In this document: positions 1 through 9,605 of the stretch, one piece after another
Layout of the letters: each line of letters starts with the position of its first letter
Position numbering within the stretch: position 1 is the stretch's first letter
Made by a program: the position numbers and the translations under genes
Assembly (NCBI GenBank): GCA_028280065.1
Contig: JANQMN010000063.1
Location: 1 to 32,290, forward strand
Length of the DNA stretch: 32,290 bases
Reading direction: 5' to 3'
Source of the DNA: Hahella sp.
GTDB lineage: Bacteria; Pseudomonadota; Gammaproteobacteria; Pseudomonadales; Oleiphilaceae
Notes under the pieces: generated by a model
The model's input: only the letters and a program-made list of their open reading frames with translations
Told to the model about the DNA's origin: nothing
Databases searched by the model: none

Positions 1-20
1 GTATCCCCCAGCGGCGCGCC

Positions 21-48
21 ATTCTACATCCTCATAACTTCCTGTCAA
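21..48 (-). promoter_or_regulatory. Stable-RNA-type promoter P2 pointing out of the window
   Basis: On the minus strand a perfect -35 TTGACA (43-48) is followed after 16 bases by TAGAAT (21-26) and a GC-rich discriminator (11-20). This is the build of an rRNA promoter. It lies just downstream of tyrS and no gene remains inside the window for it to drive, so its target, probably a 16S rRNA gene, is inferred to lie to the left. Confidence 0.6.
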
Positions 49-134
49 CCGCTTTTTACTTCATCCGAAAACTCCGTAAAAAAACCGCGCCTCTACGACC
101 TCAATCCCTGACTTGTCGTCCAAAAGAGGTGCGC

Positions 135-162
135 ATTATACGCACCGTTTAAGAAACTGCAA
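135..162 (-). promoter_or_regulatory. Stable-RNA-type promoter P1, upstream of P2
   Basis: The minus strand shows TTGCAG (157-162), a 16-base spacer and a consensus TATAAT (135-140) followed by a GC-rich stretch. GC-rich discriminators are typical of stringently controlled rRNA and tRNA promoters. It starts 13 bases past the tyrS stop and lies about 115 bases upstream of P2, forming a tandem pair. Confidence 0.55.
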
Positions 163-175
163 CAAGTTCTTTGAA

Positions 176-1381
176 CTATTTTATGGTGACCCTGGCGATC
201 TTCTTTTTCCCGGCTTGAATAACCCTGGTATCACCCTTGGCGAGCTTAAATCCAGGCGCTACTTTTTGACCATCCACATAAACCGCGCCACGCCCCAGAA
301 CATCTTTAGCAGCCGCGCCGTTTTTTACCAAACCAGACAATCTCAAGACAGCACTAATCGGCAGCTCTTCACTCCCTTCCGGATCAATAGTCACCTCAGG
401 TACGTTTTCTGGTATGTCGCCTAGCTTGGTGACGTTACCTGCGGATTTATGAGCACTTAAAGCTGCTTCTTTACCGTGGAACCGTTCGACCAGTTCCTCG
501 GCCAGCAAGCGTTTTACCTCTTGCGGATTGGCTCCGGCAGCAATTTCGTCCATCAAACTTGCAATTTCTTCCATGCTCCGAAAGCTCAATAGCTCAAAGT
601 AGCGTCCAATTAACTGGTCCGGAATAGATAGCACCTTACTAAACATTTCTCCGGGTAAATCATTTACGCCGATGTAATTGCCTAAAGACTTGGACATCTT
701 CTGCACGCCATCCAGCCCTTCCAAAATAGGCAAGGTAATAATGACCTGAGGCTCCTGGTTCTCATTTTTTTGCAGCATCCGCCCCATCAGCAGGTTAAAT
801 TTCTGGTCAGTTCCCCCTAGTTCAACGTCTGCTTTCAGGGCAACACTGTCATACCCCTGAACCAAAGGGTAGAGAAATTCGTGAATCGAAATCGATTGCT
901 CATTGCTATAGCGTTTTTGAAAATCATCACGCTCCAACATTCGGGCAACGGTGTATTGGCCGGCAAGGCGAATCATATCCGCCGCGTGCAGTTTATCCAT
1001 CCATTCACTATTGAACCGAACCTCTGTCCGTTCCGGGTCAAGGATCTTGAACACCTGCTGTTTGTATGTTTCGGCATTGCGCTCTACATCTTCCCTCGTC
1101 AAAGGCGGGCGGGTAGCACTCTTACCTGAAGGGTCACCGATCATCCCGGTAAAGTCCCCAATCAAAAAGATAACTTGATGCCCGAGCTCCTGAAATTGGC
1201 GGAGCTTATTGATCAGCACTGTATGCCCCAAATGCAGGTCCGGCGCCGTGGGATCAAAACCTGCTTTAATACGTAGCGGCACTCCGCGCTCTAGTTTCTC
1301 TTTCAGGATATCTTCCTGAATAATTTCCTCGGCGCCTCTTTTTATCAACGCAAGGGCTTGTTCTATAGATACTGATCCCAT
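176..1381 (-). CDS. tyrS: Tyrosyl-tRNA synthetase (TyrZ-like class)
   Basis: This class I aminoacyl-tRNA synthetase charges tRNA-Tyr with tyrosine in the cytoplasm. The 401-residue protein has the HLGH version of the HIGH motif at residues 50-53 and KMSKS at 228-232, both needed for adenylate formation. An S4-type RNA-binding domain occupies about the last 65 residues. The length fits the family (about 400). The ATG at 1381 is chosen over a TTG 21 bases upstream because an AGGGA-type ribosome site precedes it and homologues start near there. It is transcribed away from the M23 peptidase gene and toward the two stable-RNA promoters at the left edge. The arrangement resembles the tyrZ-16S junction of Pseudomonas (recalled). 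Confidence 0.97.
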   Translation of the reverse strand: MGSVSIEQALALIKRGAEEIIQEDILKEKLERGVPLRIKAGFDPTAPDLHLGHTVLINKLRQFQELGHQVIFLIGDFTGMIGDPSGKSATRPPLTREDVERNAETYKQQVFKILDPERTEVRFNSEWMDKLHAADMIRLAGQYTVARMLERDDFQKRYSNEQSISIHEFLYPLVQGYDSVALKADVELGGTDQKFNLLMGRMLQKNENQEPQVIITLPILEGLDGVQKMSKSLGNYIGVNDLPGEMFSKVLSIPDQLIGRYFELLSFRSMEEIASLMDEIAAGANPQEVKRLLAEELVERFHGKEAALSAHKSAGNVTKLGDIPENVPEVTIDPEGSEELPISAVLRLSGLVKNGAAAKDVLGRGAVYVDGQKVAPGFKLAKGDTRVIQAGKKKIARVTIK

Positions 1382-1498
1382 TGATGGATATCCCTGTTGC
1401 AACTTTTCACTGAATTAACGTTCGGTAACCTCATTACCGAACCGTCATCACACATCGTAGCTGGAAAAAATGGTTCACTACTGTGACTCGGGCGCGCT

Positions 1499-1526
1499 AG
1501 TATAGCAGCATTTTTTCGCCTTCAAA
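1499..1526 (-). promoter_or_regulatory. Probable sigma-70 promoter of tyrS
   Basis: On the minus strand TTTGAA (1521-1526) and TATACT (1499-1504) are 16 bases apart, followed by a GC-rich discriminator. It lies about 118 bases upstream of the tyrS ATG in the divergent intergenic region. No convincing -35/-10 pair was found for the divergent peptidase gene. Confidence 0.4.
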
Positions 1527-1627
1527 TGCCTCACTACGTGCATTGTCTGAAAATGTTGATATACTGCTTATTTAATGTTTTTTGCGAAAAACTCCTTCTA
1601 ACTACCTATAGTTAAAGTAAAAGTTTG

Positions 1628-3058
1628 ATGTCTAAACAAGAACATTCTCGATCTCGCCTCCCCCATCTGCATGTTGCCGCAGTGTTAGGAGCTAGTTTTC
1701 TCATCGGCTGCGCCTTCATGCTAAGTCCCAGCCAGCCAGTAGAAGCCAATAAAATCACTCACAACCTCGATCTTGCCAGTCAGGAGTTTGACGAATCAGC
1801 CAATCAGAATTCCTTGCTCAAGCCCAGCGTTGCGTTGCTTGATGCTAAAGCTAATTCGGAACAGGATTCAATCAACATCGGCGATGCGCAACTAGTTGCT
1901 GCCGAGGTTGTCGAGAGCGCCCCTGAACCGACAATAGAATGGAAAAGCTTTAAGGTAAAAAGTGGGGACAGCCTGTATAAGATTTTTCGTCGCGCTGGCC
2001 TTAGCCCTCAGCAGTTAGCGTCCGTCACCAATGACATAAAAGATAAGTCATGGGCACAACTATACCCAGGAGAGCACTTAGAGTTCGGATTTCAGGAGTC
2101 AGATTTTACAGCCTTGAAGATTCACCGTAGCCAACTGGAAAAGTGGCACATTCAGCGTACAGATGGAGGCAATTTCGCCATAGAAAAAGAGCTTATCGCA
2201 CCGGAAGTTTTGCATGCCTATGCGGAAGGCAGTATTGAATCCTCATTATTTCTTGATGGCAAAAGAGCCGGAATGTCCGACACCATGATTATGGAACTGG
2301 CTAATATTTTTGGTTGGGATATTGATTTCATTCTGGATATTCGCAAAGGAGACAGTTTTCGACTGGTCTATGAAGAAAAATTCTTGGATGGCGAGAAAAT
2401 TGGCGACGGCGCAATCTTAAGCGCTCAGTTTGTTAATCAAGGGAAGACATTCACTGCAGTCCGTTATGAGGATTCAACAGGCCGTGTCAACTATTACACG
2501 CCCGAAGGCGACAGCATGAAAAAAGCTTTTCGCCGCTCTCCCCTGGATTTCGCCCGAATCTCTTCCCATTTCAACCTGAAACGTAAACACCCGGTTTTAC
2601 ATAAAATCCGAGCCCATCGCGGTACCGACTATGCTGCGAGAACTGGCACACCGATTAAGGCGACAGGAGATGGCAAGGTAATCTTTGCAGGTCGCAAAGG
2701 GGGATACGGCAAGGTAGTCATCATTCAGCACGGACAATCAATTTCCACCCTGTACGCACACATGAATAGTTACCGAAAAGGTATTCGGACCGGAAAACGT
2801 GTTTCCCAGGGACAGGTGATCGGGTATGTAGGAAGTACCGGTATGGCAACAGGACCCCATTTGCATTACGAATTTCGAGTAAACGGCATCCACAAGAACC
2901 CGGTAACGGTTTCCCTTCCAAAAGCACAACCGGTCGCCAAAAAAGAGCTGAAACGTTTTAAAACGCATGCGACCTTAGCTGTCTCGCAGCTAGAAACGTT
3001 TGCCTCTGGAATACAGGTTGCACAATCCGAGAGTGCAACCAGTAACCGGCGCATGTAA
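1628..3058 (+). CDS. M23 family murein endopeptidase, MepM-like
   Basis: This is a predicted inner-membrane-anchored, periplasmic zinc peptidase that cuts peptidoglycan cross-links. The 476 residues begin with a hydrophobic signal/anchor (about 16-35). An OapA/LysM-like domain follows (about 105-155), then a mixed linker and an M23 domain (about 325-430). The LytM zinc and catalytic motifs are intact: HxxxD at His330/Asp334 and HLH at His411/His413. An ATG at 1628 is preferred to the TTG directly before it, and the ribosome site is weak. The stop lies 8 bases before anmK, so the two are probably cotranscribed. That links peptidoglycan cleavage to recovery of anhydroMurNAc. Confidence 0.9.
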   Translation: MSKQEHSRSRLPHLHVAAVLGASFLIGCAFMLSPSQPVEANKITHNLDLASQEFDESANQNSLLKPSVALLDAKANSEQDSINIGDAQLVAAEVVESAPEPTIEWKSFKVKSGDSLYKIFRRAGLSPQQLASVTNDIKDKSWAQLYPGEHLEFGFQESDFTALKIHRSQLEKWHIQRTDGGNFAIEKELIAPEVLHAYAEGSIESSLFLDGKRAGMSDTMIMELANIFGWDIDFILDIRKGDSFRLVYEEKFLDGEKIGDGAILSAQFVNQGKTFTAVRYEDSTGRVNYYTPEGDSMKKAFRRSPLDFARISSHFNLKRKHPVLHKIRAHRGTDYAARTGTPIKATGDGKVIFAGRKGGYGKVVIIQHGQSISTLYAHMNSYRKGIRTGKRVSQGQVIGYVGSTGMATGPHLHYEFRVNGIHKNPVTVSLPKAQPVAKKELKRFKTHATLAVSQLETFASGIQVAQSESATSNRRM

Positions 3059-3066
3059 TCTCCGGG

Positions 3067-4176
3067 ATGCATGTCGAAGAGGCCGAGAATTTATTTGTAG
3101 GGTTAATGTCCGGCACCAGTCTGGATGGGGTCGACGCGGTTGTCATTGCGCTGGAGGATTCGGAAATTCAGTGCCATGGCAGTATCTTTGTTCCATTTTC
3201 GAATGATCTCAGAAGTTCTCTTAAATCGCTTGCATCAGCATCTACTTGGGTAGCTGATGAACTTTTTGCCACCGAATATCGCCTCACGGAATTTTATGCA
3301 GAAGTCGTTGCTTCATTGCTCAAGCAAGTAAACTTATCCAGTCATCAGATTAAAGCCATAGGCTGCCACGGCCAAACGGTTCGCCACATCCCGGATCTAT
3401 CCACTCCTTATACCGTGCAAATTGTAAATGGGGCACTACTGGCGGAACTCTCGGGCGCCACAGTTGTCTGTGATTTTCGCAGCCGTGACATGGCTGCAGG
3501 TGGCCAGGGTGCGCCACTGGCTCCTGGTTTCCACTACCACGTGTTACGTCATCAATATCCTACCTGTGGCGTAATCAATATTGGCGGTATAGGGAATATA
3601 ACCTACTGGGACGATCAACAAATCATCGGCTTCGATACCGGTCCGGGCAATATTCTTTTGGACCATTGGGTGCAAACTCACTTTGACAGAGACTTCGACG
3701 CAAATGGAGAACTAGCTGGAAAGGGTCAACCCATAGCCGACTTACTGGATAAGATGCTGCAAGACCATTATTTTCAAAAGAGTTATCCAAAAAGCACGGG
3801 AAGAGAATATTTTAATGCCGAATGGTTAAATTCTTTTGCCGACATCTACGGTAATCAGCCACCAATAGACGTTCTGTCTACTTTGGCAGAACTATCTGCA
3901 AAAACTATTGCAGACCAGTTAAATAGAACCGGCTGCGAACAAGCTTTCGTTTGCGGCGGCGGTGTACATAATCGCTATTTAATGCAACGTTTAAAGGAAA
4001 TGTGTACAGACAAGATAATCACATCGTCACAGGAAGCGGGAATAGATCCTGATTTTATGGAGGCAACCGCTTTTGCCTGGTTCGCAAGCCAAACTATAAA
4101 TGGAAAGCCAGCCAACGTGCCCGCTGTTACAGACGCAAAAGGCGAAAGGATTTTGGGCGCAATTTATCCTGCTTAA
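3067..4176 (+). CDS. anmK: Anhydro-N-acetylmuramic acid kinase
   Basis: AnmK opens the 1,6-anhydro ring of anhydroMurNAc and phosphorylates it to MurNAc-6-phosphate, a step of cell-wall recycling. The 369-residue protein has the expected length. It carries the N-terminal phosphate-binding motif GLMSGTSLDGVD (residues 12-23). The central NIGGIGN and FDTGPGN motifs surround the active site, and CGGGVHN lies near the C-terminus. It follows the M23 peptidase by 8 bases. Its stop directly abuts the stop of the convergent DsrE-like gene, with no bases between. Confidence 0.96.
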   Translation: MHVEEAENLFVGLMSGTSLDGVDAVVIALEDSEIQCHGSIFVPFSNDLRSSLKSLASASTWVADELFATEYRLTEFYAEVVASLLKQVNLSSHQIKAIGCHGQTVRHIPDLSTPYTVQIVNGALLAELSGATVVCDFRSRDMAAGGQGAPLAPGFHYHVLRHQYPTCGVINIGGIGNITYWDDQQIIGFDTGPGNILLDHWVQTHFDRDFDANGELAGKGQPIADLLDKMLQDHYFQKSYPKSTGREYFNAEWLNSFADIYGNQPPIDVLSTLAELSAKTIADQLNRTGCEQAFVCGGGVHNRYLMQRLKEMCTDKIITSSQEAGIDPDFMEATAFAWFASQTINGKPANVPAVTDAKGERILGAIYPA

Positions 4177-4671
4177 CTAAAAATCCACATAGCCTCTGGA
4201 ACGCAACCTTTGCTCTTCTTCCGGGCCAAAAGGTACTACATCGACAAATGGGGGCAGGCTATCCGGGCTGATATTGTTAATCCTTAGATAGGTTGAACAG
4301 ACACGTACATCGATCAGTTGAAAGGCGTCCAGTTGCGCCGCTTTATCGACAATGCTTTTGTACTGTCCATAATTCATACTGGCAAAGAATTCGACCTCAG
4401 GACCGTGTAAGACAAATGCGATGGGAGAACCTTGGGAGAAATCCGAAGTGGAATCCAGAAGCTGTTCGGCACGGGAAAACAGATCTGCGATCTCTTCTTC
4501 CGTGTGTAACTGAATACGGGCTACATAATTAATGTCACCCTGTTGCGCTATTGCCGGGGTGGATGTCGGCGTATCGGCCCAAGCCTGACTAGTTAAACCC
4601 GCAACCATAACCATAAAGCCAACGAAAAGAGATGGTTTAAGTTTGACCAAGCCCTCCACTACCTGCAGCAT
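4177..4671 (-). CDS. Exported DsrE/DsrF-like protein
   Basis: This 164-residue protein has a likely signal peptide (hydrophobic about 14-30, cleavage near AWA at 30-32). The mature part resembles the DsrE/F fold: an IAFVLHGPEV strand-turn near residue 84, a VRVCSTYLR segment with a single Cys125, and a final VVPFGPEEEQRLRSRGY. Family members relay sulfur or are redox proteins, and Cys125 sits where an active cysteine would. Its substrate is unknown. A GGAGA-type ribosome site precedes the ATG. It is 27 bases downstream of erpA on the same strand, so cotranscription with the Fe-S carrier is likely. A direct role in Fe-S assembly is doubtful if the protein is really periplasmic. Confidence 0.7.
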   Translation of the reverse strand: MLQVVEGLVKLKPSLFVGFMVMVAGLTSQAWADTPTSTPAIAQQGDINYVARIQLHTEEEIADLFSRAEQLLDSTSDFSQGSPIAFVLHGPEVEFFASMNYGQYKSIVDKAAQLDAFQLIDVRVCSTYLRINNISPDSLPPFVDVVPFGPEEEQRLRSRGYVDF

Positions 4672-4698
4672 CAGACTTTCTCCAAGCCACTTGACAAT

Positions 4699-5052
4699 TT
4701 AAATAGAAAAGGAACTGCCGCAACCACAAGTAGTTTCTGCGTTTGGATTATTAATAACAAACCGCGCCCCTTCCAGTCCTTCCTGATAGTCTACTTGCGA
4801 GCCAACCAGATACTGGTAGCTGAGCGAATCCACCAGCAACTTTACGCCGCCCTTTTCCACGACCGTGTCGTCATCCGCAATGGCTTCATCAAATGAAAAT
4901 CCGTATTGAAAGCCTGAACAGCCGCCTCCAGTGACGAATACCCGCAAGCAAAGCTCATCATTTCCTTCTTCGACAATCAGCGCTTTTACCTTATCGGCGG
5001 CACTGTCCGACAGGTAAAGGGGACTGGGTTCAAACGTTAGCGCTTCACTCAT
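4699..5052 (-). CDS. erpA: Iron-sulfur cluster insertion protein ErpA
   Basis: This A-type carrier delivers Fe-S clusters to apo-proteins, including isoprenoid-pathway enzymes in E. coli. The 117-residue protein matches the family length. It has all three cluster ligands: Cys45 in GGGCSG, and Cys109 and Cys111 in the C-terminal CGCG. The ATG at 5052 is chosen over the GTG at 5070 because an AGGT-type ribosome site lies just ahead of it. It sits between the bactofilin gene and the DsrE-like gene on the same strand. Confidence 0.95.
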   Translation of the reverse strand: MSEALTFEPSPLYLSDSAADKVKALIVEEGNDELCLRVFVTGGGCSGFQYGFSFDEAIADDDTVVEKGGVKLLVDSLSYQYLVGSQVDYQEGLEGARFVINNPNAETTCGCGSSFSI

Positions 5053-5111
5053 ATAAGCTACCTCGGACACAACTAGAATACGGATATTATCAATTTATCC
5101 GACTATAAAGG

Positions 5112-5633
5112 TCAACTATTCGCGCTGATGGAAGCTTCCGGGGGAAGTTCAGGCGTGCGAGAAGCCTTGCTCTTTCCTTTCGGATTTTCCTGATCGTTGG
5201 TTTTATTCGCAGACGCTTTTGGTGGCTCCTGCGTAGCTTTAGTCAACGGCGTCACACCGGCTGGCAATGCCTCTTTATCATGCACCAGACTGCCATTGAC
5301 TTCGGCCCCCATCGCCATTTCGATCAGGTTATAGTAGACATTACCTGTTATGGAGGCTTTCGCGGCAAGTTCAATATGCTCCGATGAATAAACATCGCCA
5401 TGAACTTTGCCATTGATAATAACGTGCGGTGCGATAATATCGCCTTCCACCTCTCCGACTTCACTTAAACGCACGACCGCATTTTTATTTTCCGGCTGGG
5501 CAGTGATACGCCCGACTATCTTGCCGTCAATATGCAATCCGCCTGATGCCACGATATTGCCGTTAATCTCTGTGCCCTTGGCAATCAGCGTATCGAAATG
5601 ATTCGAACTCGGCTTTTTACTCCCCCCAAACAT
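5112..5633 (-). CDS. Bactofilin (polymer-forming cytoskeletal protein)
   Basis: Bactofilins assemble into membrane-associated filaments that place cell-wall enzymes. The 173 residues contain the typical right-handed beta-helix core (about 12-120) of repeated short strands rich in I-x-G-x-I/V. The core is followed by a disordered, Lys/Pro/Ser-rich tail (about 125-173). No membrane segment is seen. It begins 3 bases past the stop of the DUF6776-like gene, so the two are translationally close and probably one operon. Several M23 peptidases are known partners of bactofilins elsewhere, and an M23 gene lies 2 kb away. A functional link here is inference. Confidence 0.9.
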   Translation of the reverse strand: MFGGSKKPSSNHFDTLIAKGTEINGNIVASGGLHIDGKIVGRITAQPENKNAVVRLSEVGEVEGDIIAPHVIINGKVHGDVYSSEHIELAAKASITGNVYYNLIEMAMGAEVNGSLVHDKEALPAGVTPLTKATQEPPKASANKTNDQENPKGKSKASRTPELPPEASISANS

Positions 5634-5636
5634 CTC

Positions 5637-6365
5637 TTACCCCTCTACTTTCCAATCAAATATTCGTTCTATTTTGGTGGCTTTTTTGCCTGTTGCCTGC
5701 GCCACTACCTGAACTTGTGATGCGGTGAAGTCTTCCGGCAACACCAACTCTCCTTCGATATCCTGAAAATACCGAAATCGGAATTTCATCCCGAGATCAT
5801 CCGCGCCAGCCACATCCCGCAGTGCCAGGACTTCGGCCGCTTCCCCGCGAGAGCCGATGAGGTTTACCGCCACCAAACCGCTGATATAACTGCTATTGTC
5901 AGCTACTTGCGTCAGCACCAGCTTATATTGGAACTTCCTGGGTTCCTTAGATGCGGCAAGCTCCAGTTTTTGAATTTTCAACCCTTTATCGTCTTTGGAA
6001 GAGGGGGCCATGATGGTTTTATAAAAGGCCACATCTTTACTGAGTTGCTGAATTTCCTCTTCCAGATCCTGGATCGTTTGCTGCACTTCCTTGTTGGCTG
6101 CGTCATCAATAGCCCGCCCTCGTTGCAGTGTTGCAATTTGCTGCTGTAATTGCACCGCTTGCTGCTGAGCTACCGCTAACTGTTGGGACAGTTGGGAGTT
6201 CTCCTTACTAAGCTGGCGCCCGTGGTCGCTTCCTAAATACCAGCCGATAGCCACGCCTCCGGCAATGCCAATCAGTATTGCCAACCAGACGAACAGTCGG
6301 CGCTTGATTCCATAGCCCGGTTGATAGGGAACGATTATCAACCGCTCTTCTGCCGTTGAACCCAT
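5637..6365 (-). CDS. Membrane-anchored coiled-coil protein, DUF6776-like
   Basis: The 242-residue protein has a short cytoplasmic N-terminus and one membrane helix (about 25-45). A long Gln-rich coiled coil (about 50-120) follows, then a C-terminal beta-rich domain (about 130-240). This layout fits the conserved gammaproteobacterial family now called DUF6776. The function is unknown. It sits 3 bases upstream of the bactofilin gene and downstream of argC, all on the minus strand. One possible role is a membrane partner of the bactofilin, but only the neighbourhood suggests it. Confidence 0.75.
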   Translation of the reverse strand: MGSTAEERLIIVPYQPGYGIKRRLFVWLAILIGIAGGVAIGWYLGSDHGRQLSKENSQLSQQLAVAQQQAVQLQQQIATLQRGRAIDDAANKEVQQTIQDLEEEIQQLSKDVAFYKTIMAPSSKDDKGLKIQKLELAASKEPRKFQYKLVLTQVADNSSYISGLVAVNLIGSRGEAAEVLALRDVAGADDLGMKFRFRYFQDIEGELVLPEDFTASQVQVVAQATGKKATKIERIFDWKVEG

Positions 6366-6462
6366 TCGTACCTTCGCTCCGAATATGAGTAGTTGATGGC
6401 TCTCGAGACGTCATTAGAACTCTTGAGCCGAGATCACACTAGTATTCTAAGTGTAGGTTATT

Positions 6463-7497
6463 TTAAGCCGGAAGCAGCGCTAACTGATTTAACCCGCGTT
6501 GCTCTTCCAACCCCAGCATCAGGTTCATATTTTGCACCGCTTGACCCGCCGCACCTTTCACCAAATTATCAATGACGGATACCACAATGACCTGATCACT
6601 TCCCGGCTGACTATGCAACGCGAGCCGGCACAAATTCGTCCCGCGAACGGTTCTTGTCTCGGGCAGGCTTCCCGCCGGCAAAACATCCACAAATGGTTCA
6701 TCCGCATAGATCTTTTCGTATATAGCCTGCAACTCTGAAAATTCACCCTGCAGACTGGCGTAAAGCGTGGCCTCGATGCCACGAATCATAGGTACCAGGT
6801 GCGGCACAAAGGTCAGGCCGACCTCCGTCCCGGCAACTTGGCCGAGACCCTGACGGATTTCCGGTAAATGTCGATGACCTGAAGCGCCATAGGCTTTGAA
6901 ACTTTCCGAAGCCTCACAGAGTAATGTTCCTACTTGTGCGCCTCTGCCGGCACCACTCACACCGGACTTGGCATCGGCGATAAGACGGCCAGTATCCACA
7001 AGCTGGTTTCGCAACAATGGAAAAAAACCAAGCTGCACGGCCGTTGGGTAACAACCGGGATTGGCTACGAGCCTGGCCGAGCGAATTTTGTCTCGATGAA
7101 GTTCCGGCAATCCATATACCGCCTCTTCGAGCAGTTCCGGGCAGGCATGGGGTTTTCCGTACCATTCCTGCCAAACTACGGCATCGCGCAAGCGAAAATC
7201 CGCCGCCAAGTCCACCACTCGCGCACCCTGTTCCAGCAACTCCGGCACCATCTGCATCGCGACGCCATTCGGGGTGGCGAAAAACACCATATCGCAAGCC
7301 GCCAACTGTTTAACGTCCGGCTCAGTGAATACTAGATCCGTATGGCCGCGAAGATTAGGAAACATTTCAGCGACCGCCGTTCCTGCCTCTCCGCGGGAGG
7401 TGATCATTTGCACTTCTACATCCGGATGCAAGACTAGCAAACGCATGAGCTCTACGCCGGTATAACCGGTGCCGCCTACTATTCCTATCTTTGCCAC
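6463..7497 (-). CDS. argC: N-acetyl-gamma-glutamyl-phosphate reductase
   Basis: ArgC reduces N-acetylglutamyl phosphate to the semialdehyde with NADPH, the third step of arginine synthesis. The 344-residue protein starts with a Rossmann [10 protein letters not shown] motif (residues 5-14). It has the catalytic cysteine in NPGCYPTA (Cys149), and HRHLPEI near residue 210 is also conserved. It is the first gene of the minus-strand run argC, DUF6776-like, bactofilin, erpA, DsrE-like. A 97-base gap separates it from the next gene. Confidence 0.97.
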   Translation of the reverse strand: MAKIGIVGGTGYTGVELMRLLVLHPDVEVQMITSRGEAGTAVAEMFPNLRGHTDLVFTEPDVKQLAACDMVFFATPNGVAMQMVPELLEQGARVVDLAADFRLRDAVVWQEWYGKPHACPELLEEAVYGLPELHRDKIRSARLVANPGCYPTAVQLGFFPLLRNQLVDTGRLIADAKSGVSGAGRGAQVGTLLCEASESFKAYGASGHRHLPEIRQGLGQVAGTEVGLTFVPHLVPMIRGIEATLYASLQGEFSELQAIYEKIYADEPFVDVLPAGSLPETRTVRGTNLCRLALHSQPGSDQVIVVSVIDNLVKGAAGQAVQNMNLMLGLEEQRGLNQLALLPA

Positions 7498-7583
7498 ACT
7501 ACACCTACCTTTACCACATTATCTCCTTTGCTTTACAGAATTCGACCGGATACCGGATTTTCCTCGATATCCTGCGGAGCTTA

Positions 7584-7611
7584 AGTATACTAGCGCCTAT
7601 GGTTGTGTCAT
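7584..7611 (-). promoter_or_regulatory. Probable sigma-70 promoter of argC
   Basis: On the minus strand ATGACA (7606-7611) and TATACT (7584-7589) are separated by 16 bases, about 85 bases upstream of the argC start. It shares a 253-base divergent region with the chloride-channel gene. An ARG-box-like operator was not recognised. Confidence 0.45.
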
Positions 7612-7750
7612 AAAACCTAATCTAAACAAATAATAACGATTACACTCGGTTGGTAATTAGCGATACCACTACCTACTTCGCCTGGTTTAGCCAATTCATG
7701 CTTAACAGCAGAACCGAAACGCACTTACCTTAGCCTGCTTGATTCGAGGA

Positions 7751-9565
7751 ATGAACAAGTCACCAAAATTTTTTCGCACACTTGGGAAGCGCTGGCAGCG
7801 CACCGAGTTACGCAAGCGTCTGGAAGTGGCCAAACACCAGTTCCGGCGCAAAGTTGCCAGCTATGATGCACTGCCGCAGCTGTCTTTGCTCGGGATTATT
7901 GCCGGACTGCTGACGGGTCTGGTCATACTGTTGTTTCGCGCTGCCATAGAGTGGCCCTTGAGCTTTTTTTTGCCTGAAGGCTCTTCTGAAAACTTCGAAG
8001 GTTTGGCTACCTTTATCCGCCTGCTTCTTCCGCTGTTCGGCGCACTTCTTATCGCCTTTGTGTTGCTTCGGATCGGTGTGCAAAACCGCAAGGTCGGCGT
8101 CGCCTTTGTTATGGAGCGTCTTGGCTACCATCAAGGCTACCTGTCTTTTAAAAGCGGGCTGTTACAGTTCTTCTGTGGCGTCGTCACGGTCATTACCGGT
8201 CAGTCTGCCGGTCGTGAAGGCCCTGCCGTGCATTTGGGAGCCACGGCTTCAAGCTTGCTCGGGCAAAAAATGCGGTTGCCCCATAACACCATTCGAATGC
8301 TGATCGGCTGCGGCACGGCAGCGGCAATTTCCGCCTCTTTCAATACGCCGATCGCCGGCGTCATATTTGCGATGGAAGTGGTCATGCTGGAATACACCAT
8401 TAACGGCTTTACTCCGATCATACTGGCAGCCGTTATGGGGGCGGTGGTCTCTCAAACAGTATATGGAAATGACCCGGCGTTTATCGTCCCAACCTTTTCA
8501 TTGCATTCACTGGCGGAACTGCCCTATATCGTTGCCTGCGCAATTCTGATCAGCATGTTTTCCGCACTTTTTGTCTACATCTTACGCAGTACGATGGAAA
8601 AGACCAAAACTGATCTTGCCGTGCGGTTGGTGGCTGCCGGACTCCTAACAGGTATTGCGGCACTAATATTTCCCCAGGTCATGGGCATCGGTTATGACAC
8701 CGTTAATCAGGCAATTGCCGGGACACTGCCATTTCTTATTCTATTAGCACTGGCGGTGGTTAAGTTGTTAGTGACATCGGTCAGCATCGGACTGGGCATG
8801 CCGAGCGGTATTATCGGCCCAACGCTTTTTATTGGCGCGGCACTGGGAGGCGCTTTAGGGGTCTTGGCCCAAAGCCTGATGCCGACTATTGCCTCCGACC
8901 CCGGTTTTTACGCAATTCTCGGCATGGGGGCGATGATGGGATCGGTATTACAGGCTCCGCTTGCCGCCATCATGGCGGTAATTGAGCTGACCCGTAATCC
9001 GCATATCTTCCTCCCGGCGATGCTGATTATCATCACCTCCTCTTTGATCGCCTCCCATTACTTCAAGCAGAGTTCAGTGTTTGTCACCATGTTAAGAGCC
9101 CAAGGTCTGGATTATAGGGCGGAACCTTTGACCATGGCTCTCCGCAGAGTTTCCGTTGGGGCAATTATGGAGCGCAGTATCGTCCGCTCCGACCCCCAAC
9201 TGCGCTGGAAAGAAGCCCAGGAAATTTTGCACCAAGCACCCAAATGGATTGTAATCAACGGTCCCGAGCGACCCGTGGCGGTTATGCCTGGCGCTGAACT
9301 GGCGCGATATATGGAGGAGACCGAAGCGAAACCCGAGTTCGATGCGGAAACCGAAGCCATCGATCTGATAAAAATCCCCGCGCAACGCAAAGACCTGGCT
9401 TCGTTGCATATCCAAGCCACCCTGGAAGAATCCCTACAGCGCTTTAATGAAAAAGGGGTTGAAGCGCTTTATATCGAACGAACTACCGCGCCGATGATAA
9501 AACCTATTATCGGCATCGTCCTGCGGGCCGATATTGAAAGTTTCTACCAATACAAAGCGCGATGA
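7751..9565 (+). CDS. CLC-family chloride channel/transporter with C-terminal CBS-like region
   Basis: This is an integral membrane anion transporter of the CLC family. About 604 residues form 10 or more hydrophobic segments (about 40-440). They include the anion-pore motif GREGPAV with gating Glu156, which is typical of H+/Cl- exchangers. GMPSGIIGPTLFIGAALG (about 345-365) is the second pore motif. A cytosolic C-terminal part (about 465-604) resembles a pair of CBS domains, which may bind nucleotides. The canonical GSGIP motif is not clear. The start is uncertain: the ATG at 7751 directly abuts GAGGA, and a TTG at 7739 is the alternative. Confidence 0.88.
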   Translation: MNKSPKFFRTLGKRWQRTELRKRLEVAKHQFRRKVASYDALPQLSLLGIIAGLLTGLVILLFRAAIEWPLSFFLPEGSSENFEGLATFIRLLLPLFGALLIAFVLLRIGVQNRKVGVAFVMERLGYHQGYLSFKSGLLQFFCGVVTVITGQSAGREGPAVHLGATASSLLGQKMRLPHNTIRMLIGCGTAAAISASFNTPIAGVIFAMEVVMLEYTINGFTPIILAAVMGAVVSQTVYGNDPAFIVPTFSLHSLAELPYIVACAILISMFSALFVYILRSTMEKTKTDLAVRLVAAGLLTGIAALIFPQVMGIGYDTVNQAIAGTLPFLILLALAVVKLLVTSVSIGLGMPSGIIGPTLFIGAALGGALGVLAQSLMPTIASDPGFYAILGMGAMMGSVLQAPLAAIMAVIELTRNPHIFLPAMLIIITSSLIASHYFKQSSVFVTMLRAQGLDYRAEPLTMALRRVSVGAIMERSIVRSDPQLRWKEAQEILHQAPKWIVINGPERPVAVMPGAELARYMEETEAKPEFDAETEAIDLIKIPAQRKDLASLHIQATLEESLQRFNEKGVEALYIERTTAPMIKPIIGIVLRADIESFYQYKAR

Positions 9566-9605
9566 CCCTTACCCTGTCCGAGCCCATCACCGGAGACCGA
9601 CCACT

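Noticed and set aside
6914-7335. Long reading frames antisense to or overlapping argC (up to 133 codons)
   Set aside because: They overlap a clear argC in other frames, have no ribosome sites and no recognisable domains.
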